From CAZQQU01 sp964595625 (GTDB lineage Bacteria > Bacteroidota > Bacteroidia > Flavobacteriales > Flavobacteriaceae), in the NCBI GenBank assembly GCA_964595625.1, contig CAZQQU010000003.1, forward strand, positions 124,001-188,000: a stretch of 64,000 nt of DNA. Direction: 5' to 3'. The notes beneath the pieces are model-generated. The model had not been told where the DNA came from. It was given only the letters and a program-made list of their open reading frames with translations, and searched no databases. Positions 32,701-42,235 of the stretch are shown one piece after another. Within the stretch, counting starts at the first letter, position 1. The number at the start of each line of letters is the position of its first letter. The position numbers and the translations under genes are program-made.

Positions 32701-34355
32701 AGATTGATTTTTTTTAGTTTGTTTACTATCATTTGCCGATTGGGTAAAGTCGTTATTTCTTTGGTAAGTGCTTTTTGAAAAGCTTGTGCCGCCGCCCGAT
32801 CATACCCTTTTTGTAAATAATATTCACCCAATTTGTAATATACCATCCAATAGTCGGGATTGGAGCTGAGATAAGCTTCAATTTGTTGGCTCGACAAAGT
32901 TATGTTTTTATCGGATAAAGCTTGATCAAACTCACGATTTAATATACGAAACTGCTCGTAATTTTGATAGTCTACACTATACAAAAAAGGATCAGCAGGG
33001 ATTTCTTCACGGGGTATAGAAAGTGTATTGCCGGCTTGCCTTTGTTCACCAAAAACAGTATTTAAATCATAACAGACAAAAGGACCCAGTTGGTAAGGAG
33101 AAGTGGACACCCAAATTTTTAAAGATTCGGGCTGGAAAATAACGGCATGGTGAGCCAATAATTGGTTGAGTGCTTTTTCGTTGCCGTAACCAATGGCAGT
33201 ATCGTTAAGACCATTTACATTCCGCAATATGGCAGCCATGGAGTCTTGATTTAACGCCCCCTGATTAGCTAAAAGTTCGTTCATGCGGTCAAAACGGTAT
33301 TGAGAATGACTTTCCAAGATGTGTTTGAGATTGGCCTCGTCTGAGGCATAGGCATCACTCTGAAAATGATTGCTACAAATCAAATGATTTTGATTCGATA
33401 CCTGATAAACATCCATTTTCTCCGGAGATATTTCAATTAAAATTACTTTTTTTTCCTGAGCACTACCCACCATAATCGACTCCGAAACAAACACTTCAGT
33501 TTTTTTTGCTATTTCAATTGCTTCTTCGGTGGTTTGAGCGTTTTGTAGAATGTCTCGGGCCAGAATAGAGACGGGGGTTTTAGCCATCTTGGGGAGGGCC
33601 GATTTTCCAGCATTCATAGTGACTGTTAACCCTTGGGTATTCATTCCAGAGACTACCCCAACCATTCCGGGCCAGCTCACTGAGACAAACGAATGACCTT
33701 GATCAGGAGCTACGAAAGCGATAATTTTGTTTTTTGCAAAATCATCTCCGGCATAGAAATCAAAATTGCGGCCAATCAGTAAAGAGCCGTCTGCAGAAGC
33801 TTCGTCCCAAACCGCTAAAGACGAACAGCCCACCAAAGCCAAATCTCGCAACGCGTGACCGATATCATGAGCGGCGTGTAAATACAAATAACGTTGATAT
33901 CTAGGAGCCACAAAATCATAGTCGGGTGAAGCGTATTGGGACAAGGCGTAAATTTCGGTTTGGTAGGCCTCCGGAACGTGCAGATAGAGTTTGCGATTAT
34001 ACCACTTGAGGAATTGTCTCAAAAAAAACTGTTTGAACTGTGAAGGCACCCATTCTTCTACTTTTGAAAAAAAGACCTTTTCTTGGTAGTGAAGTAACTC
34101 TTGGGATAAAGCACCTTGAAGTAATCCTAGCTCTTGTGGAGAGCCTTCTACATAGAGTTCCCAGAGACCGTGCTGGTTTTTTTGTAAAAAGGAATCACCA
34201 GCCACCAACAAGCTATCCGAAAGTTTTTGAACCACCGGCAGCGGATGCTCCAAGTCATAGGGCGGCAGATGCTTAATAGATTTTGATACACCGCAGGAAA
34301 TCAGAGTAATACATGCTATTAGGCAGAAATATATTGGACTACAGCGACGTATCAT
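32697..34355 (-). CDS. C45-family Ntn hydrolase/acyltransferase lipoprotein with C-terminal TPR
   Basis: 552 residues. Lipoprotein signal (CLIACITLISC; Cys near 21), then an acyl-CoA:6-APA acyltransferase-like (peptidase C45) domain with the self-processing cysteine in LVGCSSLAVWDE (Cys177) and GMVGVVSGMNTQGLTVTMN (about 233-251). The C-terminal ~60 residues (YWMVYYKLGEYYLQKGYDRAAAQAFQKAL) look like a TPR pair. C45 enzymes hydrolyse or form amide/ester bonds after autocleavage before the cysteine. It is membrane-anchored outside the cytoplasm. A role in the esterification or release of the pigment is possible but unproven. Overlaps its neighbours by 4 bases each. Confidence 0.82.
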   Translation of the reverse strand: MIRRCSPIYFCLIACITLISCGVSKSIKHLPPYDLEHPLPVVQKLSDSLLVAGDSFLQKNQHGLWELYVEGSPQELGLLQGALSQELLHYQEKVFFSKVEEWVPSQFKQFFLRQFLKWYNRKLYLHVPEAYQTEIYALSQYASPDYDFVAPRYQRYLYLHAAHDIGHALRDLALVGCSSLAVWDEASADGSLLIGRNFDFYAGDDFAKNKIIAFVAPDQGHSFVSVSWPGMVGVVSGMNTQGLTVTMNAGKSALPKMAKTPVSILARDILQNAQTTEEAIEIAKKTEVFVSESIMVGSAQEKKVILIEISPEKMDVYQVSNQNHLICSNHFQSDAYASDEANLKHILESHSQYRFDRMNELLANQGALNQDSMAAILRNVNGLNDTAIGYGNEKALNQLLAHHAVIFQPESLKIWVSTSPYQLGPFVCYDLNTVFGEQRQAGNTLSIPREEIPADPFLYSVDYQNYEQFRILNREFDQALSDKNITLSSQQIEAYLSSNPDYWMVYYKLGEYYLQKGYDRAAAQAFQKALTKEITTLPNRQMIVNKLKKINL

Positions 34356-35875
34356 AAACGATTTAACTCTTGGTTAATTTTTTGAATCAAATAGTCACGA
34401 CCTAAAATTTCGGAACAAGTAACAACAGCTCCAATAGTTACCCCCAAAACACCATGCATATTGATGTTTTGTCCTGTTAAATAGAGGTTGTTCAGTTTGG
34501 TTTTGGCAGACAAAAAGGTTTTGAGCGGTTGGTCGGCATCTTTCACAAAACCGTACAGATTACCGCGATGGCAGCCAATATAGTCCCGATAAGAAAGGGG
34601 TGTAGAGGCATAGGTAGCCTCAATACAATCTCGGATATTGGGGAATTTTTGCTCTAACTCATCTAATAAGCGTTCGGTTTTTTGTTTTTTAAACGCCTCA
34701 TAACTAGCTCCCCGATCCTGAGAGTGAACAACCGTATTAAACGACTGTTCCCATTCCCTGACTTCCTCGTAATCCATATACGCCATAACAGACATGCTGG
34801 AGGTCCATTCTTGGTCCTGGGCGGCGGCATTCAAAGAGAGCATATAAGCTTCTGGCCAACTTTCTTCAGTGTGTTCGTATAAACGCCACACTTTTTGGGG
34901 ATCTTTGATGTGATAATAATTGTGTTTAAAATAGCGAAAACTTTTCGGTTTTAAGACCAAATACAAGGTAAATACCGAGGGTAACACGTCCAATTCTTGG
35001 ATGCGGGTGTAAAACGAATTTCTGAAGTGTTCTTTGCCTATTAATTGCAAAGTGGTTTTGGGCTCAATATTAGAAATAAAGAGATCGGCTGAAAAGGTAT
35101 CCCCTTTTCGAGTAGTAACGGAACGCACTTGCTTATCTTCTACCTGAAATTGACAAACTTCTTGTCGTTTGTAAATTTCCCCTCCGTATTTTTTTAGCTG
35201 TTTTATCAGCAGTTTGGTTATTTGACTTCCTCCATTGATACACCTCCAAGCACTTTGTATATACGAATTGGTGGTCAGCGCATGTACATAAAAAGGGGTT
35301 TTATCGCCTATACCCACATATAAAAAATTGGTGCCCGCCAATACGGCCCGTAATTTTTCGTTGTCAGTGATTTGATGGATCGAATCCCGAGCATTTTCAG
35401 ACAGCAGATCCTGATTGTACTCCTTAAAGGGTTGCAAATTATAAAGTGGAAAAGAATCACAGGTTTGTCGAATTTTCTCTACGTATTGTTGAAGTGCTTT
35501 TTCCTCTTCCGGAAAAAATTGAACCAACTGCTTGACAAAGTTATCGTATCCCTGCGCGTGCGGATAGTGATTTTCATCGTGGTCAAAAGTGACTATATCA
35601 AAACCATCGGGATCCATTTGCTGGAGCTTCAATTGGTCCATAATTCCAATATAGCTAAAGTATTTGTACAAATTTTGTCCCGGACTCAGCCCTCCGATAT
35701 AATGGACTCCGGTATCAAAAATGGTTTTGTTTCGAACGAAGGTTTGTAGATTGCCACCGTATTGGTTGTTTTTTTCAAGCACACATACTTTTTTGCCTTC
35801 TTTAGCAAGTATAATAGCGCTTACTAGTCCTCCCAGACCGCTGCCAACAATAACTATGTCGTAGTTTTTATTCAC
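34352..35875 (-). CDS. FAD-dependent oxidoreductase, phytoene-desaturase/CrtISO-like
   Basis: 507 residues. N-terminal FAD loop DIVIVGSGLGGLVSAIILA (about 5-23) and VLEKNNQYGGNLQTF; C-terminal FAD motif NLYLTGQNINMHGVLG (about 465-480). The family includes carotenoid desaturases/isomerases and retinol saturases that act on conjugated polyenes. In this cluster its substrate would be the aryl polyene or resorcinol side chains; the exact reaction is unknown. Homologues recur in flexirubin clusters as I remember. Overlaps MMPL gene end (by 8 bases) and the C45 gene start (by 4). Confidence 0.85.
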   Translation of the reverse strand: MNKNYDIVIVGSGLGGLVSAIILAKEGKKVCVLEKNNQYGGNLQTFVRNKTIFDTGVHYIGGLSPGQNLYKYFSYIGIMDQLKLQQMDPDGFDIVTFDHDENHYPHAQGYDNFVKQLVQFFPEEEKALQQYVEKIRQTCDSFPLYNLQPFKEYNQDLLSENARDSIHQITDNEKLRAVLAGTNFLYVGIGDKTPFYVHALTTNSYIQSAWRCINGGSQITKLLIKQLKKYGGEIYKRQEVCQFQVEDKQVRSVTTRKGDTFSADLFISNIEPKTTLQLIGKEHFRNSFYTRIQELDVLPSVFTLYLVLKPKSFRYFKHNYYHIKDPQKVWRLYEHTEESWPEAYMLSLNAAAQDQEWTSSMSVMAYMDYEEVREWEQSFNTVVHSQDRGASYEAFKKQKTERLLDELEQKFPNIRDCIEATYASTPLSYRDYIGCHRGNLYGFVKDADQPLKTFLSAKTKLNNLYLTGQNINMHGVLGVTIGAVVTCSEILGRDYLIQKINQELNRL

Positions 35876-38800
35876 TGGTTTTACTTAATTGTATTACTGT
35901 GGAACTGCTTTTATTAATGACAAAATGCCGGCGGGTAAAGTAAGAAATTGCCGGACTGTCTGGAGGCAAAAGTACCGTTTTGATCCCATTTAACCCGCTG
36001 TTTTCTTCAGGAAGAACGGCTTGAGAATCAGTAAGCAATAAAATTTCGGAGGTAGTCGGTACCGAGAATGTTTCCATGTACGTAATATTCCGTTTTTTGG
36101 TCAGGTAATTGGTAGCCGCAATACGGCGTTTTTCAGGGTCACTAATATAACTAAATACCTGCCGGCTGGCTTGTTGCATGGTCAGTAAAAAATCAATTTG
36201 TCCAAAATCATTACCCCAATGTACTAACTGGGCTTGGGAGTCAATAAAATCGTTGAGTTGGTGGTAAAATAGTTTTTTTTGTTGAAATTCCCGTTGAACG
36301 GCACGAACGACTTGGGGCTGTTTGTATAAAAAGCTCAAGTACAATTTGTTGTAAAAATAATTTTCGTCTTCTTCCTTTTTTCGCAGCAGCGAAAACTGCT
36401 TTTTAAACATCCGGCTGATAGTTTTGGACTGTTGCGAATAAGGAACCGGTTCTTTACCCAATGGAATTCGAACACCGATGTGAATCGTAATTTTGCCGTC
36501 GTAGATAAAAAAATCGTCTCTCGGAATACATTCTGACAGGCCGTGCAGATAAACCGGAAGCACATCTAATTGGAGCTTTTCGGCCAAATAAAACGCCCCT
36601 TTATGAAACCGTCTGATATTGTTGTCGGGCGATCGGGTCCCTTCCGGGAATATCATTAGCGAATAGCCCTGCGCAATTTTTTCTTGTAAAAAAGACACAC
36701 TCCCTTCCAGCCCTTGGGAAGTGGGGTAAAATCCGGCTAGCCTAGCGACACCACCTATAAAAGGCGATTGATAGACCCAATCGTTTACCAAAAAAATTTG
36801 TTGGGGATGTAGCATACCCACAGCGATTGAGTCTAAAAAAGAACTGTGGTTTGCAATAATCATGGCCGGTTTTTTAAAGTTTTCACCGAAAGGGTTATGT
36901 ACTTGTTTTTTAACAAATGGATTGGAATACAAAACCGAGCGAAGCATTTGGGAAACTAATTTTCTAAAAACAAGCATTTTTTTAGATTTGTTACCCGGAA
37001 GGAAATCCAGATACACTTTACCAAAGCCAGCTAAAATAAGGCCTCCTATACCATAGTAAGCAAAAGAAACCATCGACTGTAGCACCATTCGTAGGCTTAT
37101 GGGAGAAAGACCCTTTTGGGTGCGGTTTAAAATAAATTGTCTAAACAACAGCGGAACGATACAGAAATTGACAATCATCGCCGTGCAGATACCGATCAAA
37201 GCGATACTAGAAATGGATTGTAAGGCGGGGTGCTTGGCAAAAATTAAGGAGCCTATAGCAAAAATTGTTGTCAAAACCGCAAGAATAATGGAGGCCTTGT
37301 AGGTGGGCAAGCCCTTTTCACCGGTGGTATGTTCTTTTTGTAGTCCGGAAGTGAGTAGGACACTAAAATCTATAGCTAAGCCAAAAATCAAACTACAAAC
37401 AATAAAACTAAAGACATTGAAAGGCTGGTCAAATACATAAAGAAGACCCAAAAACAAAACCCCAGCAATTACTAAAGCTACCAAGTTGATTAAGACCAGT
37501 TCGATGCGTTTGTAAAACAACCACAACAAAATCAAAATTAAAACTGTCGAATAGTTGATTAAATCACTGAAATCCAATTGGAGTTGGGTGAGCATCTGCT
37601 CGTTAATTTTTTTGCGATCTAGGATCAATACTTGTCCCATATCCCCAACCAGTGTTTCCAGGACAGGGATGTTATGAGGCGGAATTTGGATACGGGTACT
37701 GAGGGTGTAAAATCCCTCTGAAACCGATAAAAAATCATCCACTAGGGTGAGGGTTTTCGGTAGATAATTTTCAGGATCTTGGGGAGTGAATGTCTGGCTT
37801 AAGAGCTGGTAAAAATTATGGTGGGTTTCGGGTTTAAACCCTAATGATATTCCGGCATTAATCAAATTCTCTTGTGTGCTTTGGCGGTGTTTTTCCCAAA
37901 AGGTATTCCATGTTTGGATACGTTGCTGTTGTTCTTTGTCCGAAAGCAGAAATGGCCCTGCCGATTGTATCACCGGAATAGCTAATGTTTCTTTATTTTC
38001 AATTAAAAGTTGGTAGAGATCTGTGTTTTTTTGTAGTACTTGCTGTTTGTTTTCGCCGTAGGCAACCAAAACCAAAGATTGCATTGTGGAATCTTGAGAG
38101 GTCACGAGTATATCGGCTTGTTGGGCATCGGTTGGTAAGTAATTTAAGTGGTCTAAGTCGCTGTCAAATTGAATTTTATCTAGGGTAAACAAACTGCCTA
38201 CAAAGAATAATAAAACCGGAATCCAAATTGTTTTTTTTTGTTCGAAGGGATAAGCGGCTATGCGGTCAATTACATGCGATGTCGCTTTCGAGGATTCTCG
38301 AGGGCGATAGAGGTTGGGTATGAAAAGTAAAGCAAAAAAAGCAGTGGCCAACACGCAGATGGCAGCAAACAATCCCAAATCATTAAGTACAGGAGAATTG
38401 ACGAAAAACAGGCATAAAAATGCGGCCGCCGTAGTTACACTGCTAATAAAGATAGGTCGGGTGATATCTTGGTAAAGCCTGTCTACCCGGTGGTTGTGTT
38501 TAAAATGGGTAAGTATATGAAGGGAATAATCGGTAGTAATACCAATTAAAACGGCGCTCACACTGAGGGATACTGCTGAAATCACCGGTTTAAGTAAATA
38601 TAATGCCAGTAAAGCACAGGCACCTCCAAAAATCACTGGGATAAAAATAATGAGAGGAATCCAAAACGAGCGATAGTAAGCGATTAATATCAACATCAAA
38701 ATACCGATAGCCAAGCTGATGGTAATCAATAAATCGTTTTTAATTTGGAGTTCGTTGGCTATGGCCACTACCGGGGTACCGTACAGGAGAATTTCGGAGT

Positions 38801-39533
38801 TGGAAGTTCCTACCGTCGTTAGATTATGTTGTAGTTTTCGCAAGTAGTTAACCAGCAGATGATTTTCAGGGGCATTGGTTTCCACCTGAGCAGGGGTGAT
38901 AAACAGCAATACGGTTTGGCCGTCTGCGGTTGTAATAAATCCCTCTTCCATTCGAAAATCATCGCCGCCACTTATTTCTTCAAAATGTCTCATGGCCTGA
39001 AAAGTCAAGCCCAAGGGATCCTGAATGATAAAATCTCGTGAAACCCATCCCGATGGCGAAGATAAGGTGCGTAGGTGATTGGCTACTAATTGAGTAATGC
39101 TATCTTTTTCAATACGTTGCGCTAGTGCAATATAATCGTTTTCGGTTAAAAAAAGAGGAAGATGCGCCCGCGTATCATCAAAGAGCGTTTGTAGGGTCTC
39201 CGGGACCATTTGTCCGTCTATTTTTTTTATTAAATGACTTACGGTCGATAAACTATCTACAAAAGCGTGGGCCGTTTGACGGGTGTAATCAGTATCTCCT
39301 CCGGGAGTGGTGTGAAACAACACCATAATTTTATCGGCAAAGTTTTGTTGTTTCAGTACTTTAGAGAGTAGCGCGGTTTCTTCATTTTGTGGGAGTATTT
39401 GGGTTATATCTTCTTCCCAAGTAATTTGAGACCCAATGCCGCCACAAACCACCAAAAAAAGCAAGGCCATCAATAGGCTTAACCCCTTGTTTTTCTGGAT
39501 CAAAAGATAGCATGAAAAGAAGAAACGGGACAT
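35868..39533 (-). CDS. MMPL/RND exporter fused to a lysophospholipid-acyltransferase and a degenerate methyltransferase-like domain
   Basis: 1221 residues. N-terminal RND/MMPL transporter of two repeats (about 1-430 and 430-840), each with one helix, a periplasmic domain and a five-helix bundle. It is fused to a PlsC-type 1-acylglycerol-phosphate acyltransferase (about 870-1065; NHSSFLDS near 893, FPEGTRS near 963). The last ~150 residues (WGNDFGQIDFLLTMQQASRQ near 1100) resemble a class I methyltransferase but lack a clear glycine-rich SAM loop. MMPL proteins export lipids or lipid-linked molecules, so it is a strong candidate for moving the pigment or acyl intermediate across the inner membrane. 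Start overlaps the GT2 stop by one base. Confidence 0.88.
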   Translation of the reverse strand: MSRFFFSCYLLIQKNKGLSLLMALLFLVVCGGIGSQITWEEDITQILPQNEETALLSKVLKQQNFADKIMVLFHTTPGGDTDYTRQTAHAFVDSLSTVSHLIKKIDGQMVPETLQTLFDDTRAHLPLFLTENDYIALAQRIEKDSITQLVANHLRTLSSPSGWVSRDFIIQDPLGLTFQAMRHFEEISGGDDFRMEEGFITTADGQTVLLFITPAQVETNAPENHLLVNYLRKLQHNLTTVGTSNSEILLYGTPVVAIANELQIKNDLLITISLAIGILMLILIAYYRSFWIPLIIFIPVIFGGACALLALYLLKPVISAVSLSVSAVLIGITTDYSLHILTHFKHNHRVDRLYQDITRPIFISSVTTAAAFLCLFFVNSPVLNDLGLFAAICVLATAFFALLFIPNLYRPRESSKATSHVIDRIAAYPFEQKKTIWIPVLLFFVGSLFTLDKIQFDSDLDHLNYLPTDAQQADILVTSQDSTMQSLVLVAYGENKQQVLQKNTDLYQLLIENKETLAIPVIQSAGPFLLSDKEQQQRIQTWNTFWEKHRQSTQENLINAGISLGFKPETHHNFYQLLSQTFTPQDPENYLPKTLTLVDDFLSVSEGFYTLSTRIQIPPHNIPVLETLVGDMGQVLILDRKKINEQMLTQLQLDFSDLINYSTVLILILLWLFYKRIELVLINLVALVIAGVLFLGLLYVFDQPFNVFSFIVCSLIFGLAIDFSVLLTSGLQKEHTTGEKGLPTYKASIILAVLTTIFAIGSLIFAKHPALQSISSIALIGICTAMIVNFCIVPLLFRQFILNRTQKGLSPISLRMVLQSMVSFAYYGIGGLILAGFGKVYLDFLPGNKSKKMLVFRKLVSQMLRSVLYSNPFVKKQVHNPFGENFKKPAMIIANHSSFLDSIAVGMLHPQQIFLVNDWVYQSPFIGGVARLAGFYPTSQGLEGSVSFLQEKIAQGYSLMIFPEGTRSPDNNIRRFHKGAFYLAEKLQLDVLPVYLHGLSECIPRDDFFIYDGKITIHIGVRIPLGKEPVPYSQQSKTISRMFKKQFSLLRKKEEDENYFYNKLYLSFLYKQPQVVRAVQREFQQKKLFYHQLNDFIDSQAQLVHWGNDFGQIDFLLTMQQASRQVFSYISDPEKRRIAATNYLTKKRNITYMETFSVPTTSEILLLTDSQAVLPEENSGLNGIKTVLLPPDSPAISYFTRRHFVINKSSSTVIQLSKTSE

Positions 39534-40705
39534 TATCGGTGAGTTGATTTTTTACGCTTCAGCGAAAGTAATAAATAACTTACAAAGCCGGCCAGTAGGC
39601 CTAAAATTATTGCTAAGACAACGGCACCAATAAGATACTGTTTGAGGTGTTCTTGGATTAAATCAAGACTTAGCTGGTGATTAAAAATTAAATAGGTGTC
39701 TTGAGGAACGAACAAAGCTCCTGTTTTAAGAGAGGCATACACCACAAGTGGTATCAAAGGAGGAATACTGATATTGGAAAAGGCAAAGGCCAAGGCTTTG
39801 TTGAGTCGAAATAAGACCGCTAAACTGATGACTAATAGGGTTTGAAATCCCCACACGGGCATGATTCCCATACATACTCCTAAGCCAATTGAAAGAGCTT
39901 TGGTTTTGTTACTGGTGGTGCTCTCAAGTAGATCTTCCCGAACAAACTTCCCGAAGCTTTTGTTTTTAAAATTCCGGAAAAAATTTCTCGGCTTGATATA
40001 AAAAAAGGTGATAAAAACCAAGACGGTATTTAGGACGCTAATCCTTAGAAAATCTCGGATGGGCCGAAAGTGTGAAACCCGTTCATTGGGATCGTACAGC
40101 ACTTGTATGGGGATGTTTTTAACTGCAACACCGCGCCAAGCCGTTCGCACCATGATTTCAATTTCATATTCAAATTTTTGACTGTAGAGTTTTTGGGGGA
40201 TGTGGTGAAGCGGGTAAGCCCGGTAACCTGATTGAGTGTCTTGTAGGCGAATATCAGTTTCAATCCAGAACCAAAAATTGGAAAAGCGATTGCCAAAACT
40301 ACTTTTTTTAGGAACACCCTCTTGGCTCATATTCCTGCCTCCTACCAATAATATGGGTTCCGTGGCTTGTTCTATAGCAGTTACAAAATGCACCAAATCC
40401 TCCGGGAAATGTTGGCCGTCAGAATCTATGGTAATGGCGTATTGATATTCCAGTGCTCGTGCTCTTTCAAAGCCAGCCTGTAAAGCGGCTCCTTTTCCTT
40501 TGTTGGAGGCGAAAGTAATAATTTCAATATCTGAAAAGGAGTCTAATATTTCGGAGGTGGTATCGGCCGATCCGTCATTAATCACCAACACTTGGGGGGT
40601 ATAGCGCAGTATACCTTTTAGAACAGCTGCCAAGGTCTTGTGATTGTTATATGTAGGTACAATCACGCAGATTTTTAACCGCTTTATCTTTTCTGTAAGG
40701 GGCAT
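39533..40705 (-). CDS. Family 2 glycosyltransferase with C-terminal DUF2062 membrane domain
   Basis: 390 residues from the ATG at 40705; an upstream in-frame TTG at 40720 lies in a -7-like box and is rejected. N-terminal GT-A domain: CVIVPTYNNHKTL, VINDGSADTT, NKGKGAALQAGF and the DxD-bearing TIDSDGQHFPED. C-terminal DUF2062 (about 265-390; LGVCMGIMPVWGFQT, then ISIPPLIPLVVYASLK) with three or four helices. Proteins of this fusion type occur in aryl polyene clusters; the acceptor is unknown, and flexirubins are not generally described as glycosylated, so the enzyme may transfer a group to a lipid or act before export. Confidence 0.85.
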   Translation of the reverse strand: MPLTEKIKRLKICVIVPTYNNHKTLAAVLKGILRYTPQVLVINDGSADTTSEILDSFSDIEIITFASNKGKGAALQAGFERARALEYQYAITIDSDGQHFPEDLVHFVTAIEQATEPILLVGGRNMSQEGVPKKSSFGNRFSNFWFWIETDIRLQDTQSGYRAYPLHHIPQKLYSQKFEYEIEIMVRTAWRGVAVKNIPIQVLYDPNERVSHFRPIRDFLRISVLNTVLVFITFFYIKPRNFFRNFKNKSFGKFVREDLLESTTSNKTKALSIGLGVCMGIMPVWGFQTLLVISLAVLFRLNKALAFAFSNISIPPLIPLVVYASLKTGALFVPQDTYLIFNHQLSLDLIQEHLKQYLIGAVVLAIILGLLAGFVSYLLLSLKRKKSTHR

Positions 40706-40709
40706 CACC

Positions 40710-40717
40710 CAAAGATA
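40710..40717 (-). promoter_or_regulatory. -7-like box (TATCTTTG) before the GT2 gene
   Basis: Exact consensus on the minus strand, 4 bases before the ATG, in the 29-base gap. Possible internal promoter; may be chance as no -33 box is present. Confidence 0.25.
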
Positions 40718-40734
40718 CAAGGACTTTTGTTATC

Positions 40735-41220
40735 TTATATACCTAATTTTCTTTTTTCGGCTTCTGAAAAACCATTGCTTTTTAATGCATATTCCTGGAT
40801 ATAAAGCTGTAAATCTTGGGTTTGGCTTGAAAAATGTATCAAGATAAATTGTTTGTCTTGGTCTATGTTTTCTTGATATTTTAAAATTTTTGGGGTATTT
40901 TGTTGGATACTAAGTCGAATCAAGCGCATCTCTACATTTTGTGGGTTTTCTTCTATAAGTTTTTCCAGAAGAGTAGCCCCTTCTACAAACCAGCCTTTTT
41001 TATCTTTAAGTTTTGGAGCATACTTGGCTTTTAAGGCAATAGCAGCCGCTTGATAGGCTTGTATGGTGGGAGAATTATCCTGGAGTTGGGAAACATATTG
41101 TTCAAACTTCTCTGCGTTTTCTTTAGATTCAGAAGCGGTTTTATACAAATTTCTCAGGGTGTCCATCTCTTGTTGGTTGCCCAAAAAGCTTATCCAAAAA
41201 ATTAAAAAAACGATTTTCAT
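40735..41220 (-). CDS. Exported hypothetical protein of the flexirubin cluster
   Basis: 161 residues. Short hydrophobic N-terminus (MKIVFLIFWISFLG) consistent with a signal peptide, then an all-helical protein: TASESKENAEKFEQYVSQL, AYQAAAIALKAKYAPK, and two more helices resembling TPR or similar alpha-alpha repeats. No catalytic motif. Position between the FabZ-like gene (4-base overlap) and GT2 gene implies an accessory role in pigment assembly or export; homologues in other aryl polyene clusters would be expected. Function unknown. Confidence 0.7.
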   Translation of the reverse strand: MKIVFLIFWISFLGNQQEMDTLRNLYKTASESKENAEKFEQYVSQLQDNSPTIQAYQAAAIALKAKYAPKLKDKKGWFVEGATLLEKLIEENPQNVEMRLIRLSIQQNTPKILKYQENIDQDKQFILIHFSSQTQDLQLYIQEYALKSNGFSEAEKRKLGI

Positions 41221-41603
41221 GGGGATAAAGTTTGGTAAGTGTTAGACAATTTTAAAGCGATGGTTTGGTCGAAACTCGTTGTGTTTTTAACTTTAATTTC
41301 TCCTTCGTTCTCCTCTGAAATCTCCAGTTCGAGTTGGAGTTGTGGGTGCGTTTCGGGATTAATTAAAGCCATAAATTTTACTTGGTTTGCCCGATGTAAG
41401 AACAGGGGTTTTTGTGTAATTTGTTCGGAGATTTCTTTAATAATTTGGAGCATGCAAACCCCGGGAGTTACCGGATTGCCCGGGAAATGTCCCTTAAAAA
41501 TATCGTGTTTAGGATTGAGTAAAATAGTGGCTAAATACCTGTTTTCTTCCGGATTAGTAAGGTTTTCTAGGGTGTAAAAGTCTTTTAAAAGCATCTTAGT
41601 CAT
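41217..41603 (-). CDS. FabZ-type 3-hydroxyacyl-ACP dehydratase
   Basis: About 128 residues; starts at 41603 (MTKMLLKDFY) or 41594, both near the end of the upstream beta-barrel gene. Single hotdog fold with the active-site segment HDIFKGHFPGNPVTPGVCMLQ, where the His of GHFPG and following region match FabZ/FabA-type dehydratases. It would dehydrate 3-hydroxyacyl-ACP to the trans-2-enoyl form during polyene extension; without a following enoyl reductase the double bonds are kept. Overlaps the next gene start by 4 bases. Confidence 0.85.
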   Translation of the reverse strand: MTKMLLKDFYTLENLTNPEENRYLATILLNPKHDIFKGHFPGNPVTPGVCMLQIIKEISEQITQKPLFLHRANQVKFMALINPETHPQLQLELEISEENEGEIKVKNTTSFDQTIALKLSNTYQTLSP

Positions 41604-42225
41604 TTTGTGCCATATCAAATTTATAAATTAATCCTACTTGGAAAACCAGCGCAGAATTGTAGCGGCCTATTTTGTCGCTATAAGAGGTGTCGAGATGAAC
41701 TTCGTCTCCTTCTAATATATTAATTAACCCTTTTTTTATACGCCCTTCTAGGAAAAGGTTATCCAGTAACCCCACTTCAACACCTAAGTTCATCGTAAAA
41801 TCTAGCGGTACATCGGTATAAATAGATTTACCCGTTTCTATATCCAAGCCCGGACCGAGATATATATGGAAACGTTCTGTCACGTTGAGTTTATTAATAA
41901 TTGCAAAACTGATATACGAAACCGCTATGTCTAATCTAGACTTTTCTTCGATTTGTTGTTGAGTTTCCTCGTTAAAATAAATAAGTCGCGTAGGTATATC
42001 GTTAGCACCTTGCTGAGAATAGGTAAGCTCAGGTTGTAGCGAATAAAATTTTGAAAAGTTAAATTCGGCGGCAAGACCGACATAAAAATCGGTTTTAAAA
42101 GAAGATTCGGTTTGTGTGAATTTTGAAAAATTAGCACCCGCCCGTACTGCGGGTCGAAATGAAAACTGAGCCAAGGCCGAGTGGATACTAAGTAAACAAA
42201 TGACAAGAGAAACAAGTATCTTCAT
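41596..42225 (-). CDS. Outer-membrane beta-barrel protein
   Basis: 209 residues with a signal peptide (MKILVSLVICLLSIHSALAQ, cleavage after ALA-Q) and about eight amphipathic beta strands of the PorT/OmpW-like type (FSFRPAVRAGANFSKF, FYVGLAAEFNF, LEGRIKKGLINI), ending in a strand closed by YKFDMAQND. Probably sits in the outer membrane where flexirubin is found. It may host or anchor the pigment or complete its transfer; no direct evidence. Ends 8 bases inside or 1 base before the next gene depending on its start. Confidence 0.82.
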   Translation of the reverse strand: MKILVSLVICLLSIHSALAQFSFRPAVRAGANFSKFTQTESSFKTDFYVGLAAEFNFSKFYSLQPELTYSQQGANDIPTRLIYFNEETQQQIEEKSRLDIAVSYISFAIINKLNVTERFHIYLGPGLDIETGKSIYTDVPLDFTMNLGVEVGLLDNLFLEGRIKKGLINILEGDEVHLDTSYSDKIGRYNSALVFQVGLIYKFDMAQND

Positions 42226-42235
42226 ATCTGGTTAT

